Shown: positions 17,036 to 26,727, counted from the first letter of the stretch. The stretch is 64,000 bases of DNA from Closterium sp. Naga37s-1 (GCA_947471745.1 CANJKZ010000826.1:1178001-1242000); one strand, 5' to 3'. The notes: generated by a model not told the origin, from the letters alone. A program made the numbers and translations.

Positions 17036-17237
17036 CACCCCCATAGGCTAAGTGGGGGAGAACAAGAGGTCACAAGACCAGTCAAGAAAGACAAAGCAAG
17101 CTCAGGGTGGATCATAAAGTCACCACACACTCTGAGCACAAGCAAGAAGCATATATGTAACACAAGCATCACAATGATCTATACCTAGCAGAGCAAGCAT
17201 GCAGGTATATATATATAGATCACAGTACAGGCAGAGT
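17036..17237 (-). other. Element D 3' UTR and polypurine tract
   Basis: Bases 17036-17058 are the complement of a purine tract (CACCCCCATAGGCTAAGTGG), which primes plus-strand synthesis. Beyond lies the conserved block with CTCAGGGTGGATCA shared by nearly all copia 3' ends here, and a TATA-like run at about 17205-17218. The GGCC-ACAA-GGCC hairpin of other families is not present in D. Confidence 0.7.
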
Positions 17238-19301
17238 CTACAACAAGTGAGGAAAAGTGGGCACAAGCCCTAGCAAAGTGCAGAATCGCTGATGATCACC
17301 AGAGTGAAGCGCCTTGGTGAATATATCAGCAGTGTTGGCCTGAGTGGCCACGTAACGCAGACGAAGCTGACCACGCTGCTGCAACTCTCGAGCCAGAAAG
17401 TAACGTAGGGCGATGTGCTTCATTCTGTGCTCCAGTCTGTGCTCCTCACACAAGGCAATGGCAGCCTTGTTGTCGACGTACAGCACTGGAGGAGAACGAG
17501 GCCGCTCTCCCAGGTCGGTCAGCAGGTAGGTGAGCCAGCGTAACTCCTGTGCAGCCATGGCTGTGGCGTAGATCTCAGCCTCACAATTGGAGCTGAGAAC
17601 TGAAGACGAACGCGTACAACGCCACGAAACTGAGCCAGAGCCAAGGCTGAAGGTGTAACCCTGTGACGACCGCTGAGTAGCCTGGTCGTCAACCCAAGAA
17701 GCGTCTGAGTGCCCAGTGAGAACAACTGAGCTCCCCCCTCCAAGCACGAGCCCCATGCCCGATGTACTGCACAAGTAGCGCAATACCTTCTTTGCAGCAT
17801 CCCAGTGCAACTTTCGGTGCCTACCAGGAGCCACGTAGCGGGCTAGAAGGCCAAGAGGGTACGCTAGGTCAGGACGAGTGCAAGTCATCAGGTACATGAG
17901 GCAGCCAACTAGCTCTGGGTAAGGACCACTCGGCTCTACGGACTCATCCGAAGGCAGAGCTGAGAGCGAGTGACCTGTAGCCAGAGGAGTGGCCTGTGCT
18001 GAGGACCAGGTGAAGCCGAAGCGCTGAAGGACCTGCTGCACCATCTGTGACTGAGTCAGTGTGATGGTGCGGCGTGCTCTGTCCCGGGTGATCTGCAAGC
18101 CAAGGTAGCTGCGCAGTTCACCCAGGTCTGTGCACGTGTGTCTCTTCTGCAGCTCCGACTTCACATGGGCGAGAGCCTCAGTGTCAGCAGTGGCAAAGAC
18201 CAAGTCGTCGACGTACACGAGGATGTAGAACGGCGGCAGCGAAGTGTCGGTGCGCAGAAACAGCGACGGGTCAGCAGTAGAAGGCGCGAACCCAAGTGCC
18301 GCAAGAGTAGTCCTCAGTGTGTCGTGCCACTCACGTGGCGCCTGGCGGAGACCGTAGACCGGCCGCCGGAGAATCCACTGGGTACCAGGAGGAAACGACC
18401 CAGTGAAGCCAGGAGGGCGGCGCAGCCAGATCTCCTCGTGCAGGCTGCCCTGCAAGAAAGCTGTGCTGAAGTCAAGAGAGTGAAGCTCGTAGTCACGCTG
18501 AGCAGCAACGTGCAGTAGCACCCGAAGAGTGGTCATCTTCGGGGTGGGGGAGAAACTCTGAAAGAAGTCTACTCCCTCTCGCTGACTGAAGCCTCGAGCA
18601 ACGTAACGAGCCTTGAAGACAGGCGGAGAACCTGGCAGCCGCTTCACCCTGAAAATCCACATGCCACTGATGATGTTCGCCCCAGGAGGGGGAACCTCGT
18701 CGACGTAAGTGCCAGTGGACTTCCAGGATGCCATCTCTGCGTCCATGGCTGACTGCCACTGAGAGGAGTACTCACCCGCGATTGCCTCAGCGTAAGAGCG
18801 CGGGGTCGGGATGTCTGGAGCATCCGGGTCTCCCTCAAGGGCAAGCAGCATGGACACGGCTGCAAGACACTCAAGGTCCTCTTGTCTATCCTCAAGGACG
18901 TCCGTGCCTAGAGCACACTCACCCCTGACGGACGGAGGACAGACAGACTCAGACTCAGCAACAAGACTCGCGGCGTAGTCTAGACGACAGCGAGCAGCAA
19001 AGTCGACAAGCTCAGCAACTAGGGTAGACGCAGCAGCAGACTCAAAGGAAGGGTCAGTGACAGCAGTGGCCAGGAGACGCATGACAGTAGGACTGGCAGC
19101 ACGAAGAGAGTCAGACTCCGAGTCAGCAAGAACTGGAAGAGAGGACGCAGGAGGAGACGGCAGAGGGACACGCTGTGGAGCAGTGGAAGGACGTAGAGTC
19201 ATATAGTGTGTGCCAGGGACAGGTGGAGGACGCTCACGCGGAACACGGCGACCAGTGCGAGCAGCACGAACAGGTGACACAGGACGAGACACAGGCGACA
19301 C
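17238..19301 (-). CDS. Element D RT and RNase H
   Basis: This 687-residue frame has a Ser-Pro-rich N-terminal part, then Ty1/copia RT: WKSTGTYVDEVPPPGANIIS, ARYVARGFSQREGVDFFQSF, LDFSTAFLQGSLHEEIWLRR, GLRQAPREWH and YILVYVDDLVFATAD with the catalytic YVDD. RNase H follows with GHSDASWVDDQ, CEAEIYATAMAAQELRWL, VDNKAAIALCEE and the HIALRYFLARELQ-TADIFTKAL end. Together these copy element RNA into cDNA inside the Gag particle and remove the RNA strand. The first methionine of the frame is used as start, but the family makes Gag-Pol as one polyprotein, so this is probably not a true start. It ends just before the 3' UTR. Confidence 0.85.
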   Translation of the reverse strand: MSPVSRPVSPVRAARTGRRVPRERPPPVPGTHYMTLRPSTAPQRVPLPSPPASSLPVLADSESDSLRAASPTVMRLLATAVTDPSFESAAASTLVAELVDFAARCRLDYAASLVAESESVCPPSVRGECALGTDVLEDRQEDLECLAAVSMLLALEGDPDAPDIPTPRSYAEAIAGEYSSQWQSAMDAEMASWKSTGTYVDEVPPPGANIISGMWIFRVKRLPGSPPVFKARYVARGFSQREGVDFFQSFSPTPKMTTLRVLLHVAAQRDYELHSLDFSTAFLQGSLHEEIWLRRPPGFTGSFPPGTQWILRRPVYGLRQAPREWHDTLRTTLAALGFAPSTADPSLFLRTDTSLPPFYILVYVDDLVFATADTEALAHVKSELQKRHTCTDLGELRSYLGLQITRDRARRTITLTQSQMVQQVLQRFGFTWSSAQATPLATGHSLSALPSDESVEPSGPYPELVGCLMYLMTCTRPDLAYPLGLLARYVAPGRHRKLHWDAAKKVLRYLCSTSGMGLVLGGGSSVVLTGHSDASWVDDQATQRSSQGYTFSLGSGSVSWRCTRSSSVLSSNCEAEIYATAMAAQELRWLTYLLTDLGERPRSPPVLYVDNKAAIALCEEHRLEHRMKHIALRYFLARELQQRGQLRLRYVATQANTADIFTKALHSGDHQRFCTLLGLVPTFPHLL

Positions 19302-19440
19302 AGGACGAGACTCAGGCTCACGACGCTCTGTAAGACCGCCTGTCGGACCAGTGTAGGGAGAAGGACCAGGGAGTGGTGAGGCAGGCGGTAGCTGTGACTG
19401 CGACTGGACAGGCGGAGGAAACTCTAAGGAGGGAGGAGGA

Positions 19441-22400
19441 CTAGGAGGAGGCGGCTAACCAAGAACTTGCTGAAGGAGCGGAACGAAGTACGGCCGCGGC
19501 CGTGAAGTGCCCCCAGAAGCAGCAGAGACAGCACCAGATTCTCCAGCCGAACCAGCACCAGCAGCACCTCCAGTAGCTCCAGAACCTCCAGTAGCACCAG
19601 CAGCACCTCCAGCAGCACCAGCACCAGCAGCACCTCCAGCAGCTCCAGGACCTCCAGTAGCAGCAGGGCCTCCAGCGGGTCGGTACCTCAATTCCAGGAG
19701 CTCCACTCCGTAGGCTGCAGCGTCGAGCGTACCACTCACGTAGCTGCTGTGAAGAGGGAGCGCCAACAGGCGCAGTACGGTCAGTCTCAGAACCCCCAGC
19801 CTCAGCTCCTCTAGGCTCAGCACCCCTAGTCGTAGCACCCCCAGGCTCAGCACCCGCAGTCTCCGCACCCCCAGACTCAGCACCCCCAGTCTCCACACCC
19901 CCAGGCTCAGCACCCCCAGTCTCAGTGCCCCCAGACCCAGCACCACCAGGCTCAGCACGCTCAGCACCTCGCGCAGGACCAGAGTCAACAGCTACCTCGA
20001 CAGGCTCGACCGGGTCTACCTGGGAAACATTTGAGGGAGCAGCACCCTGGGGAGGGAGGGGGTCTACCGACGGGACACCTGGGGTGAGGAAGAGCGGCGG
20101 GGGGGGGAGCGGGGCAGTGCGGTAGGGGAAGAGACTGTAAAAGGGTACCGACTCGTCAAAGGTGACGTCCTGAGAGGCGAAGACACGGCGCGAGGTGGGG
20201 TGGTAAAACTGCCAGCCAGGCGCGTCAGGGACAGAGCCAAGGAAGACACAGGGAACGGCACGGGAGGAGAGCTTGTCTGCGGACGTATCGCGGACAAAGG
20301 CTCGACATCCCCAGACTCGGAACACCGACGCATCGCCAACCTCCCCCGTCCAACGCAGGGTAGGCGAGGTCTCCGGAACAGAGACACGGGGCCATAGGTT
20401 GAGCTGATGCGCGGCGTACTGCACTGCAAACGGCCACAGGAAATGGGGGGCAGCCGCATGGATCATGGAGGTACGAGCGACCTCCATGACGAGACCAATG
20501 CAGCGCTCAGCAACCCCATTCTGCTGAGGAGAGGCCGGGAGATTGAACGTCTGACGGATGCCGTGCTCCGCACAGAAGGCTGCCAAGAGGTCAGAGGAAA
20601 ACTCGCCACCTCTGTCAGAGTGCAGACGTAGGACAGGAAAGTCCGACTGGAACCGCTCGCGGAGCTGGAGACAAGCAGCGCGGATCCAGGGGATCAAGAC
20701 ATCAGGGACCTCACCCTTGGTACGCAAGGGGAAGACCGTGGTGTAGCGCGTGTAGTCGTCGACGACCAGCAGAAAGTACCGCTCGTGGCCCTGTCCCCGG
20801 ACGCGGGCGGGGCCCCACACGTCCAGGTGGAGAGTCTGCAGGGGAGCCTCTGTGGGAGGGAACGAGGAAGAGTGAGGAGCGGCGCGCTGCCGCCCCTCGA
20901 CACAGGGAAGACAGGGAGGAGCAGGCGAGGGTGGGAGGGGAGGGAGAACCCTAGGAAGACCAGAGACAAGGTACCTGGAGTGCATGCCGCGAAGGCGCTG
21001 CACTGACGGGTCACCAAGGCGGTGGTGCCAGAGGACAGTCCTGTGCGACAGGGAGCGACACGAGCAGGGGGCCGACAGCTGACCTGACGCAGACGCAGAC
21101 GCAGCTACCTGAGGGGACTCAGTGGTCAGTGTGTACAAGTCCGACCCCGGCTGCCGAGTGAAGGTAGCCAGGTGACGACCTGTCTGGGCACACGTGTAGT
21201 GCGTCACACGCTCGTAGGCAGGGGTGAACTGGTGAACACCCGCGTCCTGGAGCGCGGAACCCGCCACCAAGTTCGTAGAGAACGAGGGGAGGTAGAGGCC
21301 CGACAGCGTGCCAGACGGGACAGCAGGACAAGGGAGGGCAGTGGTGGAGGTCGCAAGGACCGGACCCCCTGAGGGGTCAGCCAGGGAGACAGCAACCGGT
21401 TTAGGAAGCTGCTCTAGGGCAGTGCGGTCGCGAAAGAAACAGCAGGAAGCAACTGAGTCAGCCTCACCAGGACCTAGAGCAGCAGACGAACTAGCACATA
21501 GAGCTGCAGCCTCACTGGTCCCAATACCCGGGTCGGGCGGTACACTCAGGTAACTGTCACCCTCAACACTAATAGTCAATGCATACATAGCAGCAAGGAT
21601 AGCATCATAATCAAGAGCAAAGATATCAATCCCCTTCTTAAGCAGATCAGCCCAGCGGGGCAGCTCAGAGGCGTCAGGAAACTGCTCGCGCCAGGCGTCG
21701 TCGAGGCGAAAGAAACAGCGCTGCGCCGTGTGAAACCTCCCACAGGTCTGGCCAGTGCGGTCACCTGTGCGGATGACGTACGGGCAGGTACCTCCACCCC
21801 CAGACCCCCCACGCTGAGAGTACCACTCACGGAGCTGCTGGGGCGACTGGGTCTCGCTGGGACGCTGCTGCTGCTGCCTCTGGCCGCCGCCGAACCCGCC
21901 ACGCTGCACCGCTCCACCGCGCCCTCCACCAGCTCCACCGCCGCCACCATTGCCACCACCACCCCCGCCACCTCCACCACCGCCGCCTCCACCACCCCCG
22001 GCTCCGCCACCGCCCCCCCCACCACCAGCACCACTCACACCACCGCCGCCACCGCCTCCGCCCCCTCCACCCCCTCCACCACTACCTCCCCCGCCGCCAC
22101 CTCCGCCACACCGGCCCCCCTTGCCCCTGCCGCCCTTGCGCCGCCCACTGGGAGCGTACGCAGCTCCGACCCCCTCAGCACCTAGGAAGTCGACAGCAGC
22201 AGCAGATGCAATGGAGGGGAGAAGGGGGGAGGGGGAACATCCCTCAAAGAAGGGAGTGCGAGGGTCGCCACGAGAGGCACCTACAGCTACAATGCTCTTC
22301 TCAGCTGCAAGGAGTTCCTTCTCGAGTAGGTCGACAGTGAGGTCTGTGGGGGAGAGAGCGAGAAAGTGGTCCCTGACAGCGCGAAGAGAGTCAGGGAGGC

Positions 22401-22905
22401 GAGTGACTAGGTGGTAGAGGGTGAGGTACATCGGGGGGGGGGGGTTCTTGGCTAGGAAATCGGGGGGGAGCGCGGCACGGTAGCGGAGATCACTAGTACG
22501 GAGGTGAGTGATGAGGTCAGCTACAATGGCAAAGGCAGACAGATCCGGGAAGAGATAGGGCAGTGAGAGACGGCCTATCGCAGCAGTAGCAGGGGAGGAG
22601 TAGCGTGCAACTACAGCATCGTACAGCTCCTTAGCGGTCTTATGCTGACCGAAGTGCTCGCGGTCATCTAACGGCAGGTGACTGCGAACGACTAGGCGAG
22701 CATGGGCGTCACGAGTCTGCCATAGTGAGCAAGCAGTACTGTCAGCAGTAGCAGCAGGTGCGGGGGCAACGCCGGACGTATGGTCATATAGGGAAACGTT
22801 GTCCTTGGCAGTGATTTGGAGGAACAGGTGTAGGTCATCGAGCCAGACATCAAACTTAATCGGTCGGCCCTCAGCGTCAAAAGTGAGAACAGTGGGATTG
22901 GCCAT
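19441..22905 (-). CDS. Element D Gag-protease-integrase-linker
   Basis: This 1154-residue frame starts at MANPTVLTFDAEGRP, the same start as other copia Gags here. Gag core is residues 1-215, the almost pure glycine tract about 266-328, and the knuckle C374, C388, H392, C397. The protease region is about 470-500. The pre-integrase zinc motif lies near 627-668 (HHRLGDP to CLPC). The integrase core has D695, D764 and E800, with the copia spacing of 35 residues before E. After about residue 900 (DAPGWQFYHPTSRR) comes a proline stretch, then the GGAEPGG-type repeats of the linker (about 975-1060). The frame leads toward the RT frame downstream. It is a single large polyprotein as in Ty1/copia. 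Confidence 0.85.
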   Translation of the reverse strand: MANPTVLTFDAEGRPIKFDVWLDDLHLFLQITAKDNVSLYDHTSGVAPAPAATADSTACSLWQTRDAHARLVVRSHLPLDDREHFGQHKTAKELYDAVVARYSSPATAAIGRLSLPYLFPDLSAFAIVADLITHLRTSDLRYRAALPPDFLAKNPPPPMYLTLYHLVTRLPDSLRAVRDHFLALSPTDLTVDLLEKELLAAEKSIVAVGASRGDPRTPFFEGCSPSPLLPSIASAAAVDFLGAEGVGAAYAPSGRRKGGRGKGGRCGGGGGGGGSGGGGGGGGGGGGGGVSGAGGGGGGGGAGGGGGGGGGGGGGGGGNGGGGGAGGGRGGAVQRGGFGGGQRQQQQRPSETQSPQQLREWYSQRGGSGGGGTCPYVIRTGDRTGQTCGRFHTAQRCFFRLDDAWREQFPDASELPRWADLLKKGIDIFALDYDAILAAMYALTISVEGDSYLSVPPDPGIGTSEAAALCASSSAALGPGEADSVASCCFFRDRTALEQLPKPVAVSLADPSGGPVLATSTTALPCPAVPSGTLSGLYLPSFSTNLVAGSALQDAGVHQFTPAYERVTHYTCAQTGRHLATFTRQPGSDLYTLTTESPQVAASASASGQLSAPCSCRSLSHRTVLWHHRLGDPSVQRLRGMHSRYLVSGLPRVLPPLPPSPAPPCLPCVEGRQRAAPHSSSFPPTEAPLQTLHLDVWGPARVRGQGHERYFLLVVDDYTRYTTVFPLRTKGEVPDVLIPWIRAACLQLRERFQSDFPVLRLHSDRGGEFSSDLLAAFCAEHGIRQTFNLPASPQQNGVAERCIGLVMEVARTSMIHAAAPHFLWPFAVQYAAHQLNLWPRVSVPETSPTLRWTGEVGDASVFRVWGCRAFVRDTSADKLSSRAVPCVFLGSVPDAPGWQFYHPTSRRVFASQDVTFDESVPFYSLFPYRTAPLPPPPLFLTPGVPSVDPLPPQGAAPSNVSQVDPVEPVEVAVDSGPARGAERAEPGGAGSGGTETGGAEPGGVETGGAESGGAETAGAEPGGATTRGAEPRGAEAGGSETDRTAPVGAPSSQQLREWYARRCSLRSGAPGIEVPTRWRPCCYWRSWSCWRCCWCWCCWRCCWCYWRFWSYWRCCWCWFGWRIWCCLCCFWGHFTAAAVLRSAPSASSWLAASS
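19750..20000 (-). repeat. 15-bp minisatellite in D linker
   Basis: Tandem 15-bp units (CCCCAGGCTCAGCAC-type on the plus strand) encode GGAEP/GGAET repeats between integrase and RT. The same kind of array is found in A, B, E, F, G and J. Confidence 0.75.
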
Positions 22906-23561
22906 AGTGGCAGTAGCAGTAGCAGCAGTAGCAGTAGCAGCAGTAGCAGTAGCAGTAGCAGTAGCAGCAGTAGCAGTAGCAGTAGCAGCAGTAGCAGTAG
23001 CAGTAGCAGCAGTAGCAGGAACAGGAGCAGTAGCTGCTGCACGTGGGGCGGCGCGGCTCGGACAGGGCGGCGCGATTCGGGCGGCGCGACTCGTGCGGCG
23101 CGGCTCGGGCAGGGCGGCGCGGCTCGGGCAGGGCGGCGCGGCGCGGCTCGGACTAGGCTACGCAGCACGGCGCAACGGTGGGCCTGCGCGTGGGCGGCTG
23201 TAGCGAGCGGTCCGTGGCTGTGCGTGGGCTGCAGTCGCGCGCGGGCGGCGGCTTACGAGGGCGACGCGGCGGCCTACGGGCGGAGCTGCGGCACTCTGGA
23301 CGGCCAGGAGGGCCGGTCGACGGGCGGCTAGCGGGCTGCTCGTGGCGGCGCTAGTCGCGCGGGCGGCTAACAGTCGGCGCGCGCGCAGAAAAGGCCGCGC
23401 GCGGGCTGCTAGCGGGCTCGTGCGCTAAAAAAAAAAAAGGCCGCGCGTGGCACTAGCGAGCTGCGCACGGGCAGCAGGAGAAGGAGAGGCGCGCGAGGGC
23501 GCACTAGGAGAGAGGCGCTCGAGGGCGCTAAGTCGATACAACGCTCGAGGGCGCTTCTAGC
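22906..23561 (-). repeat. Element D leader
   Basis: Just upstream of Gag lies about 120 bp of (AGCAGT)n-type hexamer repeats (22910-23030). Then come imperfect GGGCGGCGCGGCTC units (23040-23150) and GCG-rich DNA with a short A run near 23426. No coding role is supported. Confidence 0.65.
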
Positions 23562-23569
23562 GGTGGGCC

Positions 23570-23602
23570 CTTAGGTAAGTGGTCCTAGGTCTAGAACCTA
23601 AG
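23570..23602 (-). promoter_or_regulatory. Hairpin next to the D primer site
   Basis: CTTAGGT (23570-23576) pairs with ACCTAAG (23596-23602), giving a 7-bp stem with a 19-base loop between the GGGCCCACC box (complement 23562-23570) and the primer site. The sequence differs from the B/I/J/K hairpin but the position is the same. Confidence 0.5.
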
Positions 23603-23614
23603 CTCTTAATACCA
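23603..23614 (-). promoter_or_regulatory. Primer site of element D
   Basis: Directly inside the 5' LTR the minus strand reads TGGTATTAAGAG, a variant of the initiator-tRNA-type site TGGTATCAGAGC. The position next to the LTR supports the role. Confidence 0.6.
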
Positions 23615-23740
23615 TGTCAGAATCAAGAAGTGGTCAACTAGGAACCTTTGGGAGTACAAGTATGAAACCCTAGAGAAATGTACACCCTAAAGGCTAACCC
23701 ACTGTAGCCTACAAAACAGAAACATATACAATGTTTGACA
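23615..23740 (-). repeat. Element D 5' LTR
   Basis: This 126-bp LTR is nearly identical to 16910-17035 (about two differences), and is followed by the target repeat AATGG. Confidence 0.9.
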
Positions 23741-23745
23741 AATGG

Positions 23746-23853
23746 GTTCGACTAGGTCAAGGGGGGGTACAAGTAGAATGACGAGAGAAAAGTTGTACCC
23801 CCTAAGATGCATCGCATTATAGGCTAAGTAAGACCTATGATATAACTTTGACA
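23746..23853 (-). repeat. Element E 3' LTR, inner part
   Basis: This continues the LTR interrupted by D and ends CTTTGACA, followed by CACCCCCATAGCC, the complement of the polypurine tract of E. Confidence 0.65.
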
Positions 23854-24103
23854 CACCCCCATAGCCTAAGTGAGAGGGATCAGAATGACCAAGACAAGCA
23901 AGTGGTCACAAGACCAGTCAAGCAAGGGAACAAAGCAAAGCTCAGGGTGGATCTCAAGGACACCACACAATCTGAGCACAAGCAAGCGGCCACAAGGCCA
24001 GTTCACATGTAGAGGTATAATAGCAAGGCAGTATACTGATCACAACCTAGCAAGAGGAAACATGCAGGTATAAAGATATATATCAGTGTACAACAAGAGC
24101 AAG
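23854..24103 (-). other. Element E 3' UTR
   Basis: It holds the conserved copia 3' block: GACCAGTCAAGC, CTCAGGGTGGATC, TCTGAGCACAAGC and the hairpin GGCC-ACAA-GGCC (23988-23999). A TATA-like run lies near 24077-24083. No frame is expected here. Confidence 0.65.
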
Positions 24104-24865
24104 TCAAGCAACCAGCAAGTGAGGTAGAGTGGGCACAAGCCCAAGAGCAGTGCAGAAACGCTGATGATCACCAAACCCAAGGGCCTTGGTGAAGACATCA
24201 GCAGTGTTGGCCCGAAAGGCCACGTAAGCAAGGCGCAGCTGACCACGCTGCTGCAGCTCACGCGCAAGAAAGTAGCGAAGAGCAATGTGCTTCGTTCTGT
24301 GCTCCAGTCTCTGTTCGCGACACAAGGCAAGCATTGCCTTGTTGTCGACGTACAGAACCGGAGGAGAACGAGGCCGCTCCCCCAAGTCGGTCAGCAGGTA
24401 GGTCAGCCAGCGTAGCTCCTGTGCAGCCATGGCCCCAGCGTAGATCTTGGCCTCGCACCTGGAGCCAAGCACAGAAGAAGAACGAGTGGACCTCCACGAG
24501 ACAGAACCAGAGCCAAGACTGAAGGTGTAACCCTGTGACGAACGCTGAGTCGCCTGGTCGTCGGCCCAAGAAGCGTCAGAGTGTCCTACGAGTACCACTG
24601 AACCCTGTCCTCCAAGCACGAGCCCCATGCCCGATGTACTGCACAAGTAACGCAGTAACCTCTTCGCAGCATCAAAGTGCACCTTTCGGTGTCTACCGGG
24701 TGCCACGTAGCGAGCCAGAAGGCTGAGAGGGTACGCGAGGTCAGGTCGTATGCACGTCTTCAGGTACATGAGGAAACCCACAAGCTCTGGGTACGGACCA
24801 CTCGGCTCTACGGACTCGTCCGAAGGTGGAGCTGAGAGCGAGTGGCTGGTAGACAGAGGAGTGGG
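24104..24865 (-). pseudogene. Element E RNase H region
   Basis: The minus strand encodes the copia RNase H: GHSDASWADDQATQRSSQGY, the CEAKIYAGAMAAQELRWL segment, VDNKAMLALCREQRLEHRTK, ALRYFLARELQQRGQLRLAY and TADVFTKAL, ending before the 3' UTR. TRIM-2 interrupts the coding region on its upstream side. It is part of a broken fossil. Confidence 0.75.
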
Positions 24866-25003
24866 TGTCAGAATCCCAGCCACTAACCACTGGAATAGAA
24901 GGGCTTGTTTGTGTAGAGGGTGAGTGCGCCCATAACCCCCTAGGCCGACGTGCCTGAAACCCTTCCCTAGGATCAATCGGGGATCACCAGTGGACCTCTC
25001 ACA
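24866..25003 (-). repeat. TRIM-2 3' LTR
   Basis: It begins TGTCAGAATCCCAGCCACTA and ends GACCTCTCACA, and is followed by a C run, the complement of the polypurine tract. Confidence 0.8.
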
Positions 25004-25038
25004 CCCCCCCGCACTGGGATGCCCAAAGTGCACACACC

Positions 25039-25051
25039 GGGATTCGAACCC
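25039..25051 (-). promoter_or_regulatory. T-arm/B-box-like hairpin in TRIM-2
   Basis: The minus strand reads GGGTTCGAATCCC, identical to TRIM-1 within a longer shared segment. Its retention in a copy with aged LTRs argues for a role in the family. Confidence 0.6.
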
Positions 25052-25060
25052 GAGACCTTC

Positions 25061-25072
25061 ACTCTGATACCA
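25061..25072 (-). promoter_or_regulatory. TRIM-2 primer binding site
   Basis: The minus strand reads TGGTATCAGAGT next to the LTR, one base from the usual initiator-tRNA site. Confidence 0.75.
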
Positions 25073-25210
25073 TGTCAGAATCCCAGCCACTAAGCACTGG
25101 GATAAAAGGGCTTCTTTGTGTAGCGGGTGAGTGCGCCCATAACCCCCCAGGCCGACGTGCCTGTAACCCTTCCCTAGGATCAATCGGGGATCACCAGTGG
25201 ACCTCTAACA
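25073..25210 (-). repeat. TRIM-2 5' LTR
   Basis: This second 138-bp repeat of TRIM-2 is bounded by the target repeat GTGGG. Confidence 0.8.
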
Positions 25211-25215
25211 GTGGG

Positions 25216-26727
25216 CTGTGGCGAGGACCACGAGAAGCCGAATCGCTGAAGGATCTGGTGCACCATGTGTGGCTGAGTCAGGGTGATGGTGCGCCGTGCT
25301 CTGTCCCGGGTGATCTGCAATCCAAGATAGCTCCGCAGCTCACCCAGGTCAGTGCAGGTGTGTCTCTCTTGTAGCTCTGCCTTCACTAGGGCCAGTGCCT
25401 CAATGTCAGCAGTAGCAAAAACCAAGTCGACGACGTACACGAGGATGTAGAACGGCGGCAGAGTAGTGTCGGTGCGTAGAAACAGCGACGGGTCAGCAGT
25501 CGAAGGAGCAAACCCAAGAGCCGCAAGAGCCGTCCTCAGTGTGTCGTGCCACTCGCGGGGCGCCTGACGCAGGCCGTACACTGGTCGCCGTAGGATCCAC
25601 TGGGTACCCTCAGGAAACGACCCACTGAAGCCCTCTGGACGGCGCAACCAGATGGCCTCGTGAAGGCTACCCTGTAGGAAAGCTGTGGAGAAGTCGAGGG
25701 AGTGCAGCTCGTAGTCGCGCTGTGCTGCAATGTGCAGCAACATCCAAAGAGTGGTCATCTTCGGGGTAGGGGAGTAGGTCTGAAAGAAGTCGACTCCCGC
25801 CCGTTGACTGAAGCCTCGCGCAACGTAACGTGCCTTGTAGGCAGGCAGAGAATCCGGCAGCCGCTTCACTCTGAAAATCCACATGCCACTGACAATGTTC
25901 GCCCTAGGTGGGGGAACCTCGTTGACGTAGGTGCCTGTGGACTTCCAGGAAGCCATCTCTGCGTCCATGGCTGTCTGCCACTGAGAGGAGTACTCACCCA
26001 AAATCGCCTCTCTGTAAGAGCGCGGGGTGGGGATGTCAAGTACACCCGGATCTCCCTTAGGGGCAAGCAGCATGGTCGCAAGATGGGGTGAAGCGGCAGC
26101 AAGGCACTCCAGCTCCTCCTGCATGTCCTCAAGAACGTCACAGCCAAGGGCAGTACAGCCAAGGGCAGTCTCACCCCCGACGGACGGAGGACAGGCAGGT
26201 ACAGGGTTAGAAACAAGGCTCGCAAGGTAGTCTAGGCGGTACACAGCATCTAAGTCAACGAGCTCAGCGACTAAGGCAGACGCAGCAGGAGACGAGAACG
26301 AAGAATCAGTCAGCACCGTAGCAAGAAAGCGAGTAACGGTCGGACTGGACGCACGAGTAAGGTCAGACGGAGGGTCAGCAACGTCAGGAAGAGAGGACGC
26401 AGGAGGTAACGGCAGGACAACACGCTGTGGAACAGAGGAAGGTCGGAGTGTCATATCGTGAGTGCCTGTGACAACCGGAGCACGCTGACGACGAACACGA
26501 GGAACACGAGTATGGACAACGGTTCTAGGCTCAGGCTCAAGGTCAAAGCTAGACTCAGGCTCTCGACGCTCAGGGGTGGAAGCACGAGTCTCTGGCTCTT
26601 GACGCTCAGACAGGGACTGTGTCACCGCAGTGTAAGGAGTTGGAGCGGGCAGTGGGGAGTGTGGTAGCAGCGGCAGCTGAGACTGGTCGGTCGGTGGAAA
26701 CAGTAACGGAGGAGTAGTACCTGCCAC
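25216..26727 (-). pseudogene. Element E RT region
   Basis: This open stretch (to about 26727) carries a Ser-Pro-rich lead and copia RT motifs: WKSTGTYVNEVPPPRANIVS, ARYVARGFSQRAGVDFFQTY, LDFSTAFLQGSLHEAIWLRR, GLRQAPREWH and the FYILVYV catalytic region. It is more diverged from B/K/M than these are from each other, consistent with an older element. TRIM-2 lies at its downstream edge. It is part of a broken fossil. Confidence 0.75.

Larger units (their letters stand above)
16910..23740 (-). mobile_element. Copia element D, young, looks nearly whole
   Basis: This is a 6,831-bp Ty1/copia element on the minus strand flanked by AATGG (16905-16909 and 23741-23745). Its LTRs are 126 bp (16910-17035 and 23615-23740) and differ at about two bases. 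In order it has a 5' LTR, primer site, hairpin, GGGCCCACC box, GC-rich leader, Gag-protease-integrase-linker frame (22905-19441), RT-RNase H frame (19301-17238), 3' UTR, polypurine tract and 3' LTR. It is the most complete copia in the window and looks nearly whole, with about one or two breaks. It inserted into the LTR of E. Its Gag is about 70% like B's by eye, so it is a sister family. Confidence 0.88.
24866..25210 (-). mobile_element. TRIM-2, terminal-repeat miniature
   Basis: This is a 345-bp miniature inside the RT-RNase H region of E. It has two 138-bp repeats (24866-25003 and 25073-25210) with about eight differences, a 69-bp interior with a C run (from 25004) and a primer site (25061-25072), and flanking GTGGG (24861-24865 and 25211-25215). 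It is the same family as TRIM-1 (roughly 80% by eye) but older. The interior again carries the T-arm-like sequence (25039-25051). It looks structurally whole and non-coding. Confidence 0.85.
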
